Source: Telopea speciosissima (taxonomy: Eukaryota; Streptophyta; Magnoliopsida; Proteales; Proteaceae). Taken from it: DNA of 64,000 nt. Position numbers and translations under genes: made by a program. The notes below the pieces were generated by a model, which was not told where the DNA came from, did no database searches, and saw nothing but the letters and a program-made list of their open reading frames with translations. The stretch lies in NCBI RefSeq assembly GCF_018873765.1, contig NC_057922.1, forward strand, positions 9,809,563-9,873,562, read 5' to 3'. Positions 13,501 through 25,358 of the stretch are shown one piece after another (positions within the stretch are counted from its first letter, which is position 1; each line of letters begins with the position of its first letter).

Positions 13501-13961
13501 GATATCTTCACAGGCCAACCAGAAGTGAAACAGTACTCGAGGAACAACAAGAAGGACAGTGCACGCCCTTGACTGTGGAGAATCTATCTGGTTGTCTTCA
13601 CCTCTCTTGTCAATCAATCTAGGTGGTTGAGATTCACCAGTGATAGATTATGAGAATCTGTTCTATATCCTTGCAGATACTCCAGTCCAGATGGTAAGGT
13701 TGAGAATTTAATACCTTTATAGGCCAAGAAGGTAGTGAGAGAAGTAGCCAAGGAAAAAATCATTGGACCCCCCCCTCCCTTTGACTTCAAACAAAGCCCT
13801 ATTACTCTCTTTACAATTCACTCTATTTAAGGCTGTGTTTTTTTTTTTTTTCCTATCTTCTGAGCACGTGTTCTATCTGAGCGGCCCAGATCACATTCTC
13901 TAGAGCAAATTCTTGTTCTCAAAACCAAAAAATGTGTCACAGTCCGGGCCTCTTTCTGGAA

Positions 13962-14122
13962 GAATCGTTATCGTCTACAGTTCCCTGACCGGTGCGGTTC
14001 CCTAGTGCCTCTCATAAGAGGGGGGTGGAACTCACCCGGGGCACCTGACCGAACACTCTGCCCAGATGGGATCCACCCTCCTCTTGTGAGAGGCACTAGG
14101 GAACCGTAGACGAAAAAAATTC
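13962..14122. mobile_element. MITE, Mutator-like, member of a local family
   Basis: 161-bp hairpin element with ends reading GAAT..CGTCTAC and the inverse. An internal inverted repeat is built on TAGTGCCTCTCATAAGAGG and CTTGTGAGAGGCACTAGG. CTTTCTGGAA occurs on both sides (13952-13961 and 14123-14132), a 9-10 bp target-site duplication. The homologous flank of A has no insert at this position, so it entered after A and B separated. Relatives occur at 44620, 46437 and 59863. Confidence 0.8.
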
Positions 14123-15059
14123 CTTTCTGGAATGCACTGAGATGTGAGATGCCCATAGTCTTTGTTTACTTCTTACAGATTCGCCTAGGTTAAAAGTAAA
14201 GAGTTGGGAGAGTTTGAATTTCAGTATGTAGCCGTCATTTATGAATGGTCTTCTATTCAATAATAGAGATGAGATGTGGGTTCTGAATAATTTGGATTTA
14301 CAACTTTGGTCGGGTTTTTCCCAAATTTTTAGTCTGCCCAGCCTTGGCTCTTTTTAAGTTTAGTAGTAAATATGTTGATTGGGGTTGTTATCCCTAGAAC
14401 TTTAAAAAATTCACAGGATGGTCCAAAGTCCAAAGTCCAAACCATCATTATTTGTTTAGTCAATTACTCCCTCTGTCCCCAGTAAGACTTTCTTGTTTGA
14501 AAAAAAGAAGAAGATATGATTGTTCATTAATCATTCATTAATTCAAACCTTGTTTCCAACATTAGCTGCTATTAGTTTAGCTTATATGTAATAGCTGTTA
14601 CATGTCAGTAGGACTCATATTTGTCGACCCTTCAATTGTAGAAGGTTTGATCTAAAGGTGGCAACAAGTGAATAGAATTGAATTTTTTTTTTTTGTAAGG
14701 AAAGTCTCAGTTTCCTAATCCATCATGTAACTTCCCTAGCTTGATGGTAGGAGAATACATAGGTTTACTAAAGAAAGGGGTTCTGGCTTGGGATGTTACT
14801 TAGGGTATAATCCATCTTAGCCTGAAACTGTTGGAGAGAGACAAGCCAAAGAGCAATCCCTTGTGAGAGTTCATTGCTTGGAGGAGGATTACCGGAGACG
14901 ATGGAACTTCGTCGGAAATAACAGACTACCCTAGTAGGATCATTCATGGAAGGAGGTGGAATGATGTGACCCAATGAAGGTATGTAAATCTCCATTGAAC
15001 TTTCAGTTTCATATAATATCACTGTATTCACAATTTTCCTACAGACTGCATAGATAAAC

Positions 15060-15700
15060 CTGTCCAGGAATTTAAACCTTTTATTTGGGACTTCAATGTT
15101 CCTAACAGACCCCATAAACCATCTTCTTGCATCCAAGAGCCACTAAAGCAACAGGTGCATAGCTGAATTAATATATCCCAGGTGGCTGGTTAGAAGTTGG
15201 CAATAGGAAGACTGAACAGGTATAGCAGATCCACAGAAAGGCTGCCAAGCAAATTGGCCTTCTTGCCTTGCCCAAATAATATGCTCCTGCTTTGAAGTTC
15301 TTCTGATCAGTCATCACTATAAGTCTAGTTTCTATGGATAAATCTATTTGATCTTGACTAAGTCTAGGCTGTTATGCTTTGTCGACATAGTTTGATGGCT
15401 TAGATGTTTAAAGTTAGGTATTCATTTGAATTGAAAACCTAGAAATGTTAATTCATTTAATAACCTAAATATTAACCTTATCTCTATTTTTAATTCAAGG
15501 GCACTGACCCTTAATAAGATGTTGACAGAAAAAGGAAAAAACAAGTTTTGTGAATTTCATCCTTATAATCGGTCAAGTATACCAGTCAATTTTGTCCTTA
15601 CCATGCACAAGTCAAAGAAACCCAATATTTATTTTTCTGATGCCTTGAAAGTCAAACCACTGTTCCATTTGATGTCTTCTTCTTCTTGTTTTTTTATCTT
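15060..15700 (-). pseudogene. relic of an E-like permease: part of exon 8 plus intron 7
   Basis: Reading the minus strand, 15060-15315 matches the C-terminal half of exon 8 of gene E, including LDARRWFMGSVRNIEVPNK (E has LDARKWFKGPVRNIDVPNGK). Short deletions are present. It runs straight into sequence matching intron 7 of E (15315-15700 versus 36360-36930), skipping the first half of the exon. It cannot encode a transporter. It shows that at least one more copy once stood between B and C. Confidence 0.75.
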
Positions 15701-15719
15701 TCTTAGTTATCCACAGTTT

Positions 15720-15870
15720 ATGGGAGTGTGGCTCAGGGCCTCGTACGAGGACGGTCCTTGGGACCTAAGCACCACCCACTTGGAATCTTCAAACAGAAAA
15801 AAAAAACCACATGGAATCCAGAATCCACTCTGGATTCCATGTGGGTGTAGTGGATTCAATAGGGATGGCA
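15720..15870. repeat. MITE fragment related to the element at 26544
   Basis: The stretch 15729-15780 (GGCTCAGGGCCTCGTACGAG, then CTTGGGACCTAAGCACCACC) matches the terminal repeat of the MITE at 26544-26820. It is followed by a short palindrome on CACATGGAATCCAGA at about 15810-15850. The right half looks lost or rearranged. Confidence 0.5.
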
Positions 15871-16420
15871 ATGAGTTGGATGGATCACAGAGGGTAACAA
15901 TTAATACATCAATCTGAACCTGTGAAAAATTGGTGGGTTCTTTTGCAAAATGCTGGTTAGGACTCCTTGATTGTCAAGGTTAAGACCTAAATGAGCAATC
16001 CGAACATGAAATTTTCAGTGATCAGGTTGAAAATGGCCAATGATACTTCTCAAAGTTCTAGCTTAGAGGCTCTCAAAGTTGAAGGCTCAAGACTGAATTT
16101 TACATCATCTCTAACCCCCTCAAACCCAATACAATTTCTGGCTGCCTCAGCACATAGCATGAATCAAATGGATTTTAGGACAAAATTGGAGGTGATGAGG
16201 AAAATGCATGTTTTCCATTTTAACAGTTCTAGTGATTTAAGATTAAAAGACTTCTTTCCCCATGTATTCTTTCAATCACATTTATCCTTGTCATCGTTAT
16301 TGCACAAAAGTGAAGAAACTTCATTTTCTATAGAATGTTCTGATATTACTTTTGGAAATGGCAACTCCTGGATGTGTCAGTATAAACATGTACTAATTTT
16401 CAGTTAAGCATAACTTAAAT
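15865..16420. repeat. duplicated flank shared with 7195-7780
   Basis: About 550 bp nearly identical to the flank of permease A, starting at GCAATGAGTTGGAT and running to the TTTTCAGTTAAGC block. It is non-coding in both places. It marks the extent of the segmental duplication that made A and B, and its right edge is where the transposon cluster starts. Confidence 0.75.
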
Positions 16421-16474
16421 TATGTTTACCACCCTTGAGGTCTCAAACTATTATGTTTACCACCCTTGAAATTT

Positions 16475-17411
16475 GAGTCCGGATCAGCTCCACATATGTG
16501 AAGTGTAAAAACGCTCCACATATGATGGGAGGTTGACACGTGGACATACCCAACGGTGGAGTAGAGAACCGTTATTTCTTTTCAAAAATTTTCCATGGTA
16601 TTGAAAGTCTATACTCCAAGCACCAAGGGCGTTATCACCACGCGGATCTATCCACCAAGGGCCCCATGCACCACCCCTCCCACGGGAGATGGCCCATCGG
16701 GGAAGAGCCCCCCCCCCCCCGGCCCTCTATCCACTCACGCCCGCCATCAAAAACTCCCCACACCGCCAGCTAAAGGCAACCCATAAACAAACCACAACCA
16801 CATCACTCTTTGCTCAACACCACACCCTCCCCGTGCCCTCGCCGGGCCCCGCGACTCTTGGCACACCTGCATCTACACTTTTTGTATATTTGCAAGTCTC
16901 GTTTTCCAAGATTGACATCAAAATGGCAACTCCTACCCAACTCTCCAAAATGCATAGAACCAGACAGCCCAAACTTGGCCATCATGGTAGAACTAGGCGC
17001 AAGTCTCTAGCGAAATCCAAAAGTAGTGTTGGAGCGTTTGGTCTCGGGAGGAAAGTGGTGATTCAGAAACATACCCTGTTTCTTCTTCTTTGTCCGCCAT
17101 TTAGAACACTGTCCAACCTTCATATCTCTGTCTCTCTCTCCATCATTCTAATCTCCATTCAGTCACTCATTTCTGAATTTCGAAGGCCGTTGTTTTCGTG
17201 TCTTCTTCTTTCTCGGTCATGAACGATGAACGCTAAGAGAAAGACTTTACTTACAACAGAGCAATGAACATAAGGTCTTAGCAGGGGAGGAGGTGAGGAA
17301 GGGCGTTACTTATTCACAGCTGTTTCCTTCGAACCTCTTATGAGTGCTAAGCCAACACTAATCCTGCTTTCTTCTTCTTTTTTAATGGATATAAACTACC
17401 CAAGAGGTATT

Positions 17412-17443
<32 letters not shown>

Positions 17444-18108
17444 GTAGCAGTATCTTCTGCTAGGAGAGGAGATAATGTCTAATAGAATAGGTAAAGATGA
17501 TCAAGGAAAGGTCTGGAAAACAAGAACATTGCATTATCCAAACATTTGTTAGAATGCAGCTTGTACAATAGTTCAAACTTCATTATATAAAAATAATATT
17601 GGGCACATAAGAAGAAAAGCATTCTGTATGCCTTCTGTGGCTAGTAATTGAAATTAGGCTTTTAAATTTTTGTTTAATTGGGAACAACAGAACGAATATT
17701 ATAGGCTTTGTAGCTTTGAATCTTCTCCATCAGCCCTTAGTTCTCTGGTGCTCTTCCCACCTTGAATGCCAAACGGACTTTTTATGTACTAACAGAAAAA
17801 ATTTTGAGCGTACAATAAAAATCACAAATCAAGGGCTTTACCATATTTTAATTGTAACATCAAAGAAGAAGAAGAAGCAAGAATGTTTCTGAATCGCTAC
17901 TTTCCTCCCAGACCCAAACACTCCAACTTTTGATGCCAATTTTGGGAAAGAAGACCTGCAAATGTACAGAGGTGCAGATGCAGTTACTGTAAAGCTAAGA
18001 GATTTAGTACCATGATTTTTTTTTTTGAAAATAGATAACGGTTCTCTACTCCACCCTTGGGTATGTCCTCGTGTCAACCTCCCACATATGTGGAGCTGAT
18101 CCCAACTC
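16475..18108. mobile_element. 1.63-kb foldback DNA transposon with long terminal inverted repeats
   Basis: The ends read GAGTCCGGATCAGCTCC and, on the other strand, GAGTTGGGATCAGCTCC. TGAAATTT flanks it exactly on both sides (16467-16474 and 18109-18116), an 8-bp target-site duplication. The terminal repeat continues inward through a shared TGGAGTAGAGAACCGTTAT block. A second inverted pair follows (about 16865-17090 and 17860-17985), containing a shared GGGAGGAAAGT..GATTCAGAAACAT stretch. The right arm has lost about 100-200 bp in two places. The centre holds a CCC-rich tract (about 16710) and a (GA)14 run (17413-17440). Open frames inside show no transposase. Non-autonomous, hAT- or Mutator-type. 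Confidence 0.8.
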
Positions 18109-18304
18109 TGAAATTTCATCTATTTTATAAACTTTCTTTGTATTTTGAAAGTTTTTTACAAACGTACCCCTACCGTTAGATGAGAAGAGTTAAATAATGA
18201 TGTCATCAGCCAAATATTACCCATAATACCCTTAATGAAGGTATATTTTCATATTTACCCCATTTGTAAAAAATGACCCACCACCCTTCCCTACTTTTGT
18301 TTTT

Positions 18305-19845
18305 TGGGTTTTTGAAAATGCCCATTTATCCAAATGTACCCCTACAACTTTTTGAATTGCAAACTCTCACCTACTTTTAAAATATTGTAGCATGTTAGTC
18401 CAATCCGTTAGTATGAAACGTTATGTGCAAACGGCTGTATTTTTTTTTATCATTCTGCCCTTGATAGGGTAGAATGACCAAACTGGCTCTCACTAGTCAC
18501 ATATGATCATTATAGTAAAGTGATCAAATTACCCCCATCTTCCTCAAATCGTTTAGGTTTGAAACTAAAGATTGAAAAAAAATCCGAAACGATTTCCAGA
18601 CCTCTTTGAAATCCAATCTTCTTCAACGATTTCACTAAATCGTTTAGTGTTCTCTCATTTATGTGATTTCGATCGTTTCAAGGTACAGATTTAGGTTCTA
18701 ATTTATATTATGTTGGACTGTTGTTGGAATGTTCAGTTATTAAGATCGATCGTTGTTTGAACTGTCGTTGTTCCTTTAGTTTTTTGGTTGTAGTAATTCT
18801 CAAATTGTTTCGTCTACAGCCAAAGTTCAGGAGCTTTTTGTGTACGAGATCAACGAAAGAGACCGTGGAAGCCCTGTGACCTCCGTAAAAGAGGGAAGCT
18901 TATTAGCAGTTTTTTTTATTCTTCTTTATTTTTGCGGAAGAGGTAGAGAAGGAGAGAGGGGTTGTGTGCGCGTTAGAGAAGTCACCACCACTGAATGACT
19001 GAATTAGAAATAGATATGGAGCGAGAGATTTATTAATCGGAGAACAAGACTAGGGCAAGTTTTAGTCAAGGATCCCAATGGAGAGAGAGAGATTTGTAGG
19101 GTTGGGTATTCGAAAAAGGAAGAGTGGAGCAAAGGATGGCATATTGGCACCAAAAGCGCAGGCCCATTGCCATTGATGGGTAACAAAACATTTCTCTTCT
19201 CCTCTCTCTCTCTCTACAACTACGAATTGTCTCCGTGGGTGGGAGAGATTCTGAGACATTGGAGTCCTACCAACAAAGACTCTCCCTTTCATTTGCAGCC
19301 AAAGTTCAGGCCCCCACCCAATGAAATGCACAAAGATTTTGGATTTTCAGAATAGAGGATAAGAAATTCACTTTTAGTCTTTCTTCTATTTTCCTTTTTG
19401 TTTTTCTTATTACTTCTTTAGCTTTCTTTTTTATCTTTGTCTGGTTAATGTGCAAAGAAGAGAAGACCTTTTCGTTGGGTACTTTGTCTTTGATGGTTAA
19501 GAGGTTTTTGGATGTAAAAAACCTGTAACTCATCTTCCCTAAATCGATTTGGGGAAGATGAGTTGCAGATTTTTTTTTTGCAAGCGAAAGCATTTGGGGA
19601 AGATGGAGGGCAATTTGGGGTCACTTCACTCTTTAATTTTGATAGGTTTTTATCATAAGGGTATTTTGATCATTAGATTTCCTGAAACTAATTGCTAACG
19701 TTCCATACTAACTGTTTGGATCAAAGTGTTACAATGTTTTGAAAGTAGAGGAAATTTGTAATTCAAAAAATTGTAGGGATGCATTTGGACAAATAGGCAT
19801 GTTCAGGGGACCATTTGTCAAAAACCCTTTTTTTGTTTTTTTAAA
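18305..19845. mobile_element. 1.5-kb DNA transposon with terminal inverted repeats of about 130 bp
   Basis: The left end (18308-18440) and the reverse complement of the right end (about 19690-19845) share GGGTTTTTGA, then CCATTTATCCAAATG versus CTATTTGTCCAAATG, then CCCTACAACTTTTTGAATT and CCGTTAGTATG-like blocks. No transposase is recognisable inside. Poly-T flanks hide the target-site duplication, so the ends are approximate. A separate hairpin lies inside at about 19525-19566 (AACTCATCTTCCCTAAATCG and its inverse). The cluster has no counterpart near A and accounts for most of the extra distance between B and C. Confidence 0.65.
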
Positions 19846-20640
19846 ATCCTTCTTCTTCACAGAAAACAGCACACCTTACCCTTTCTGTGTTTGGAAGTCA
19901 CGAAAAGAAAAAAGTCCGGCGTTTGGAATGGGGAGAGAACCAGCGATCACCGTCGTCGCCATCGGTGGGGGGTGGTTGGGCGGAATTGGTACAAAACGCG
20001 GAACCAAGAATCGTGCTCTCCCAGTCGTCCCTCTCACTGTATTTCTCGCTTCGAGACTTTCTCGCACTTCGAGCCCTACGATCGGTCTCTTACCTGTTTC
20101 AGAATCACCCCCTCTTAAAAAAAAGTTGGAAAGAAACCCTAGCTCTCTGGTGAATCTGCAGACACCGAAAAGCCTATGTTCATCGATCAGCAATTGGAGA
20201 TTGAGTCCAATTTAAGTGCCAAATTCTATTTTTAGATTTCTATTAGGCAGTTTTGAGTCTATACATGTAATGTAAGCCCTTGATTTTCAGACGATTGGAA
20301 GTAATTCAAGAATTTTTTGGGTTTACCTGCTGATTGTCCGTTGTGAATGAGGGTTTCTCTCCCTTCCCTCCATCTTGGTTCTATCTAGAACTGATTCTCC
20401 CTCCATCTCTTCCTTCTTGTTTCCATTTCTCATTCTGAAATCCTGCCTGTTATTGTTGAAACAAATTACCCTTTTTTTTTTTTTTCTAAATCTTCCTGCT
20501 TTTGGGCTGTAGTTGGAAGTTTATAGTTTGGGGATCGATTTCCTTTGTCGATAGTCTTTTTACCTTTAGATTTGGTAAATTGGGAATGCTCCTTGGAGCG
20601 ATTCAGCCAACAAAACTTGGAGTTAATATCTTACTGTAAA
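19846..20640. other. CpG-rich segment resembling the 5' end of a gene, function unknown
   Basis: The stretch 19900-20210 is markedly richer in G+C and CpG than its surroundings. It has open frames on both strands, the longest on plus starting MGREPAITVVAIGGGW near 19928. It may be a captured promoter and first exon, or the end of a larger transposon. No domain is recognisable and no downstream exon was found. The remainder to 20640 is T-rich and featureless. Confidence 0.35.
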
Positions 20641-20890
20641 ACCTAACATGATGTAGATAATAATGGAAATCGCAAATACAATCACACAATGCGCATAAAG
20701 ATTTACGTGGTTCGGCAAGGTTGCCTACGTCCACGGTGAGAAGAAATCTTTTTCACTATCAATGGAGAATAGGTTACAGTCGCTCGTTCCTCACATCTCT
20801 CTCAGATTTTTCAATACTAGGAAAGAACTCTCGCTATAGGTTTTTTGCTAAAAACCTATACAGAAATTTACCGAAATACCCAACACTTAA
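20640..20890. repeat. dispersed plant repeat, possibly LTR-type fragment
   Basis: Contains the phrase GATTTACGTGGTTCGGCAAG followed by GCCTACGTCCACGG, which is familiar from high-copy plant repeats. A weaker relative is at about 59430-59640. It sits exactly at the edge of the segment duplicated with permease C. The class is uncertain, and only a fragment is present. Confidence 0.4.
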
Positions 20891-21058
20891 ATGGATAACT
20901 TTTTTTATTCATAAAAAGATCCTTTCTCTCTCCTATTCATTAAGTAATATTCATTTACTGCTAATGTCTTTTTCTCATTTCTCATTCTCATTTCTCATTT
21001 CTCATTTCTCATTCTACTTTAAATGCATAAAGTAAACATTAGACCATTTGCGAAAATG

Positions 21059-24000
21059 TTAAACATTTCCGTTCTGAAGCTTGACGTTCTTGACTGGTCC
21101 TTTGAACCACTTCCTTGCATCCAATACCCACCACAGCATTATTAAAGTCAGACATACAACCAGAGCAACGGGTGCGTAATTGAAAGTGTTCCAGTTGATG
21201 GGGTATAAAGTTGGCAATAGAAACACTGAACAGGTATAACATATCCATAGGAAGGCCACTAGGCCTATTGGCCTTCTAGCTCTTCCCAAATAAAAAGGTC
21301 CAGGTTTGAAATTCTTCTCATCCATTACCAGCCTTGCAAAAATTGGCACTGCATAGCTACCAACCCACCCAATTGTACTTATAGAAAGGATGGCAGTGAA
21401 GACAACATTAACCTTCAAAAGGGGTAGTCCAAGAACAATGGCAATGGCTGCACACAACCAAACTGCATTCTTTGGCACCTTGTACTTTGGGTGCAATTGT
21501 CTCCAAATTGACGAAAAGGGAATTCCTGCATCTCTTGAGAAAGCATACACCTAGAACAAATCATGAAAGGTAAGATATAACTTTAAATATATTGCTGAAC
21601 CTTTATGTAATGCACTCCCATGTGTTAATATGATATGGATTGAAGCTAACCAAAATAATATGATAATAAGAAAACAAGAGAGCATCAGGAGGAGAAGTTG
21701 GTTTCTCTTACTACTCTGGCTGCACTAGCAGTGACTGAAAGGCCACAAAAGAAATAGGATCCCCATACGATGAAGAGGAAAACTATGGCTCCTCCAGAGT
21801 GATGGAACCTTCCCTGAAATGCATCATAGAATATTTGTGCTGGTATAAGGGCCCCAGCTGTCTCATTGCTAGGGTCGTATAAGTAGTTCAGATCCTGCAC
21901 AAAGATGAAGTTTCACAGCCAATATATATGCATTTGTGCTGGTCATAATACCTAAACAGTAATACTCTGTAAAGTAAGTACCTGAATGCTGAAAGTAAGA
22001 GCCAAGTAGTAAGCCCCTCCAAAAAATGTGACGACTCCTATGCTTGAAAGAATTGCAATTGGACCAGTTTTGTCTGCACCCTTTGTTTCCTCTGTTAGAT
22101 GTGCAGCAGTGTCATAACCATACAAACAGTAATGACTGAGAAGTACTGATAGAATCACTGCATAGGGTGTGCTACTGATCCCAGTCAACTCTGGAGATTT
22201 CTCAAAATGAGTGAACACATAAGAAGCAGATTGAGTATGCGGTGCCACCAAGGGGAGCATTATAACTACAACCAGACCACCAATTACCTGCGGGTATTTT
22301 GTTGAGAAAATAAAAAGAGCTGTAGAACACAGGAGAAATGCAGTGCATGAGAGGAAGAACTTCCATTGACAACATTCTCAGAAATTTGTGGTCTGTACCT
22401 TTAATCAGTAGTACAGTTTCTATGAAGATTTCGAGAGGTAAAACAGAACTCACTGAAAAATACTACTATCTCTCTCGCCTCCTCTTTTGTTTGTGGTACT
22501 TGTAGATACACAAGCATATTTTGACCCAAATCTATGACAAAAACGATTCTCCCTCATCTTTTGTATATATACAAGTGAGTCATCAATGTTTTTGGGTGTT
22601 GATGGGGTTTTGAACCAAATTCATGGTACAAGAAGGTAGTTTAATAAGTTAGGATCTTAACAGTTGTCTCACAAAAATTCTAATGAAGATATTGAACTGT
22701 GACACACGTATAGAATCAGTGAGAGGAAGAAAGAGGAAAGGTCTTTTGCTCACGTTTAATTAATGGTAGCTTGAATACCTTGCTGGGGGAGTATGGGGGG
22801 AGCAGAAGAAGAGAGAGAAAATGACTGCCTAGTGTGGAGATTTTCAGGATCATTTGACATCTCTTATCGAATCTTAGCTCAGTTTGCAGGGTGATGTTTC
22901 AGACATATCCCTACCTGTGCAGTTCACATGATACATGGTCTCATCAATGCACTTTGAATGGTAGAAACTGTCCGTTATGGCCCATGTATGACTTTGAGAT
23001 CCCCTCGCCTCAAGTGGATGATCCTAAACATCTATCAAGAACCATCAGTCAGACTATTATGAGAAGTGAGTACGGAAAGGAAACCCTGGAAATACTTGAC
23101 AGCCAGAATCCATAAAGAAGTATGGGATTGAGTGGTGTGTCCAGATGAAATTTTCTATACCCAGCATATGTACTATTTATCGACTTTTAGGGTGATTCTA
23201 TTGCCCTATTGGAAATTTTCTGCTGGCAGTTGGGGTTGTAGAGAGAAAGTGGGGGAGGAGCCAGTCCACAGATTATGAGCCATGTGTAAGTGGGACATCA
23301 AGTGTCTTTTGTAAGCTCAAAACCATTTCACACCATCTATTTATCTCTTCTTTCTCAATGTGAGACATCTCTATCACCACAGATAGAAGGAGGAAATCGC
23401 TGATCCATGAAATGATGGGCAGCATGATATATAGTTACAGATCAAAGCATACCTGCCACCATATTGAGATTATGTCAAGAAAAGCTACTACTTGTAATGC
23501 AAATATGTTGAGTACTGCCCATATGATGGTTTGAGCTATGTACATGCATAAGAACACCCAGGGAGGAGCAAAGTATCCGCCACCCTTGTTTGTACCAGTG
23601 CATAGGAGAATGATGATTTGCAATGTCTGTGACCCTGAATAAGCCTAGCAGCGGAGCAGAAGATGAGTTAGAAACCATGTAATACTTAGGATCACAGTTT
23701 GAATGATGAGAATGAAACCAAATGTGGTTTGCAGAATCAAGGAACTGATGTATATAAAATAAATGAATCTGTCAATTAATTCTGTCCAAATGAGAGAATG
23801 TTCACGATCATCTCAATCCAAATGCATTTCGACTAAGTTAATCAGAGTTATATTTTTGCAACTGAATGCCAGATAGCTAAGCCATTCAAGAGAAACAAGC
23901 TTGGAGGAAGCAGAAGTATACCTGTGCACCTATCCCAGAAACAAGGCCGATTACTTCCAGCCAAGCACAGCACCAAGATGCAAATGGACCCCATCTGGGG

Positions 24001-25358
24001 CCTGCCAAATGAGCAGCCCAGAAGTAAAGTGAACCAGCTGTCTGATATCAATGCTAGAACAATATCAGTCTGATAAATTTGTCAAATGAATATTTTTTTT
24101 GAAGGAAAATAATTGGGAGATAAAAGGTAATGGAGTTCCAAAACGTGAACAAAGCTACAAGATTTTATTTATCGGGGAAGATAGGGTCATCTAGAGGGAC
24201 AAGAACTTCTCATAATGCAATAGGGAATGGTGTATAGTGGACATGGAACATGTTAGGGATACAACTTCGACAATGCTCATGAGTAGTTTCTAGTATTCCT
24301 GTTTATATTGTTTTCAAAATATATTAAAAATGTGTAAAGATACTCTTTCAACATTCTGCAAGTAATACCCTCATCCAGAGATGAAGATTAGGATTGTACC
24401 TGGGTTTCAAATGGTTTCATAACACAAGAGCCTTAAGTATCTATTGCTTGTCAACTTCCTAATTTCTGGTCAAGTTCCTGCATGTATGGAACTTTTATCC
24501 GGGATAAGGAAAGCATAAAAAGTTCATAGAAGCAACAGGAATTTGCTGCTAGGCTTCTAATTCATGGAAGCCAATACTAGGTAGAAAATCCTAGTGTTTC
24601 AGAATGATGGGTTATTCTGTGATCTAATCCTAATAACAGACTCACAGATCCACCCACTTTTGTCTAATATAAACGTAACTGTTATTCTGAAAATGCATAA
24701 CAGTGATTGAAAATGCAAAGATACTATAAGAGATGAAACACACCGGGAAAGAAGAACAGATCTCAGCCATTGCAATCCCAATGAACCAGGTGAAGAATGT
24801 AACCACCACCCATCCCCATATCATAGGTGCAGGCCCTGCGTAAAGAATACTTGAACCATACAAAGGGGTCCCTATGAAAACCGCCATGCTTGAGAATGTA
24901 ATCCCGAATGTCTTCAACAGAGACTGCAGAAATCAAACAAAGACCCACTTTCAATCTCTCTGGATTTGAAACAGATAATTCAGATGACAGAAAACTCAAA
25001 GTACTACATATTGATTGAGTGCTGATAAAGAAAAAGAAACACCATGAAAGTCATCTAAACACTCTGTGTAAAGCAAATCAAACTGGAACAAAGAGAGGTA
25101 ATTAGATTACCATTTCTCTTCTGAGTTCTTGCTTGTAACCAAGCTCATTGAGACGCTTCTCTCCTGAATCAACTTCAAGTGGATGAATTCTCCTGTCTGG
25201 AGTTTCCTCTCCCCTATCCATCTGGCGAGCCTACAGAATCAAAGTGGTCAAAATTCACCAGTGAGGAACAAAGGAGAAGCTTTATATATAGATATCCTTG
25301 CAGATACTTAAGATGGTCTGAACAGAGGAAGCGTAACCTGAGGTTGTGAATTAGTCAT
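21059..25358 (-). CDS. permease C: BAT1-like amino-acid permease
   Basis: Third member, 537 residues in eight exons: 25338-25358, 25111-25230, 24744-24923, 23922-24041, 23453-23644, 21982-22287, 21712-21894, 21059-21550. Splice sites are all GT-AG. Its membrane core differs from B at a single residue, so this is the youngest duplication in the array. Introns and about 700 bp of upstream DNA are also nearly the same. Its N-tail carries two prolines not in B (ETPDRRIHPLEV against ETLDRRVHSLEV). Homology with the DNA downstream of B starts sharply at about 20893, just after the dispersed repeat. It is likely expressed under the same upstream elements as B, though regulation cannot be read from sequence alone. 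Confidence 0.88.

Noticed and set aside
15519-15917. 132-codon plus-strand frame
   Set aside because: Made of intron-7 relic, MITE arm and duplicated flank. No conserved domain.
16689-17222. 177-codon open frame on the plus strand
   Set aside because: It lies inside the foldback transposon, is proline- and low-complexity-rich at the start, and its second half is the inverted arm. No domain is visible.
10683-17440. CT and GA runs as possible regulatory GAGA elements
   Set aside because: One is deep in an intron and copy-specific, the other is inside a transposon. Both are better explained as microsatellites.
19739-20215. 158-codon open frame crossing the end of the second transposon
   Set aside because: Its first third is transposon terminal repeat. 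Only the CpG-rich part could be of gene origin, and that has no recognisable product.
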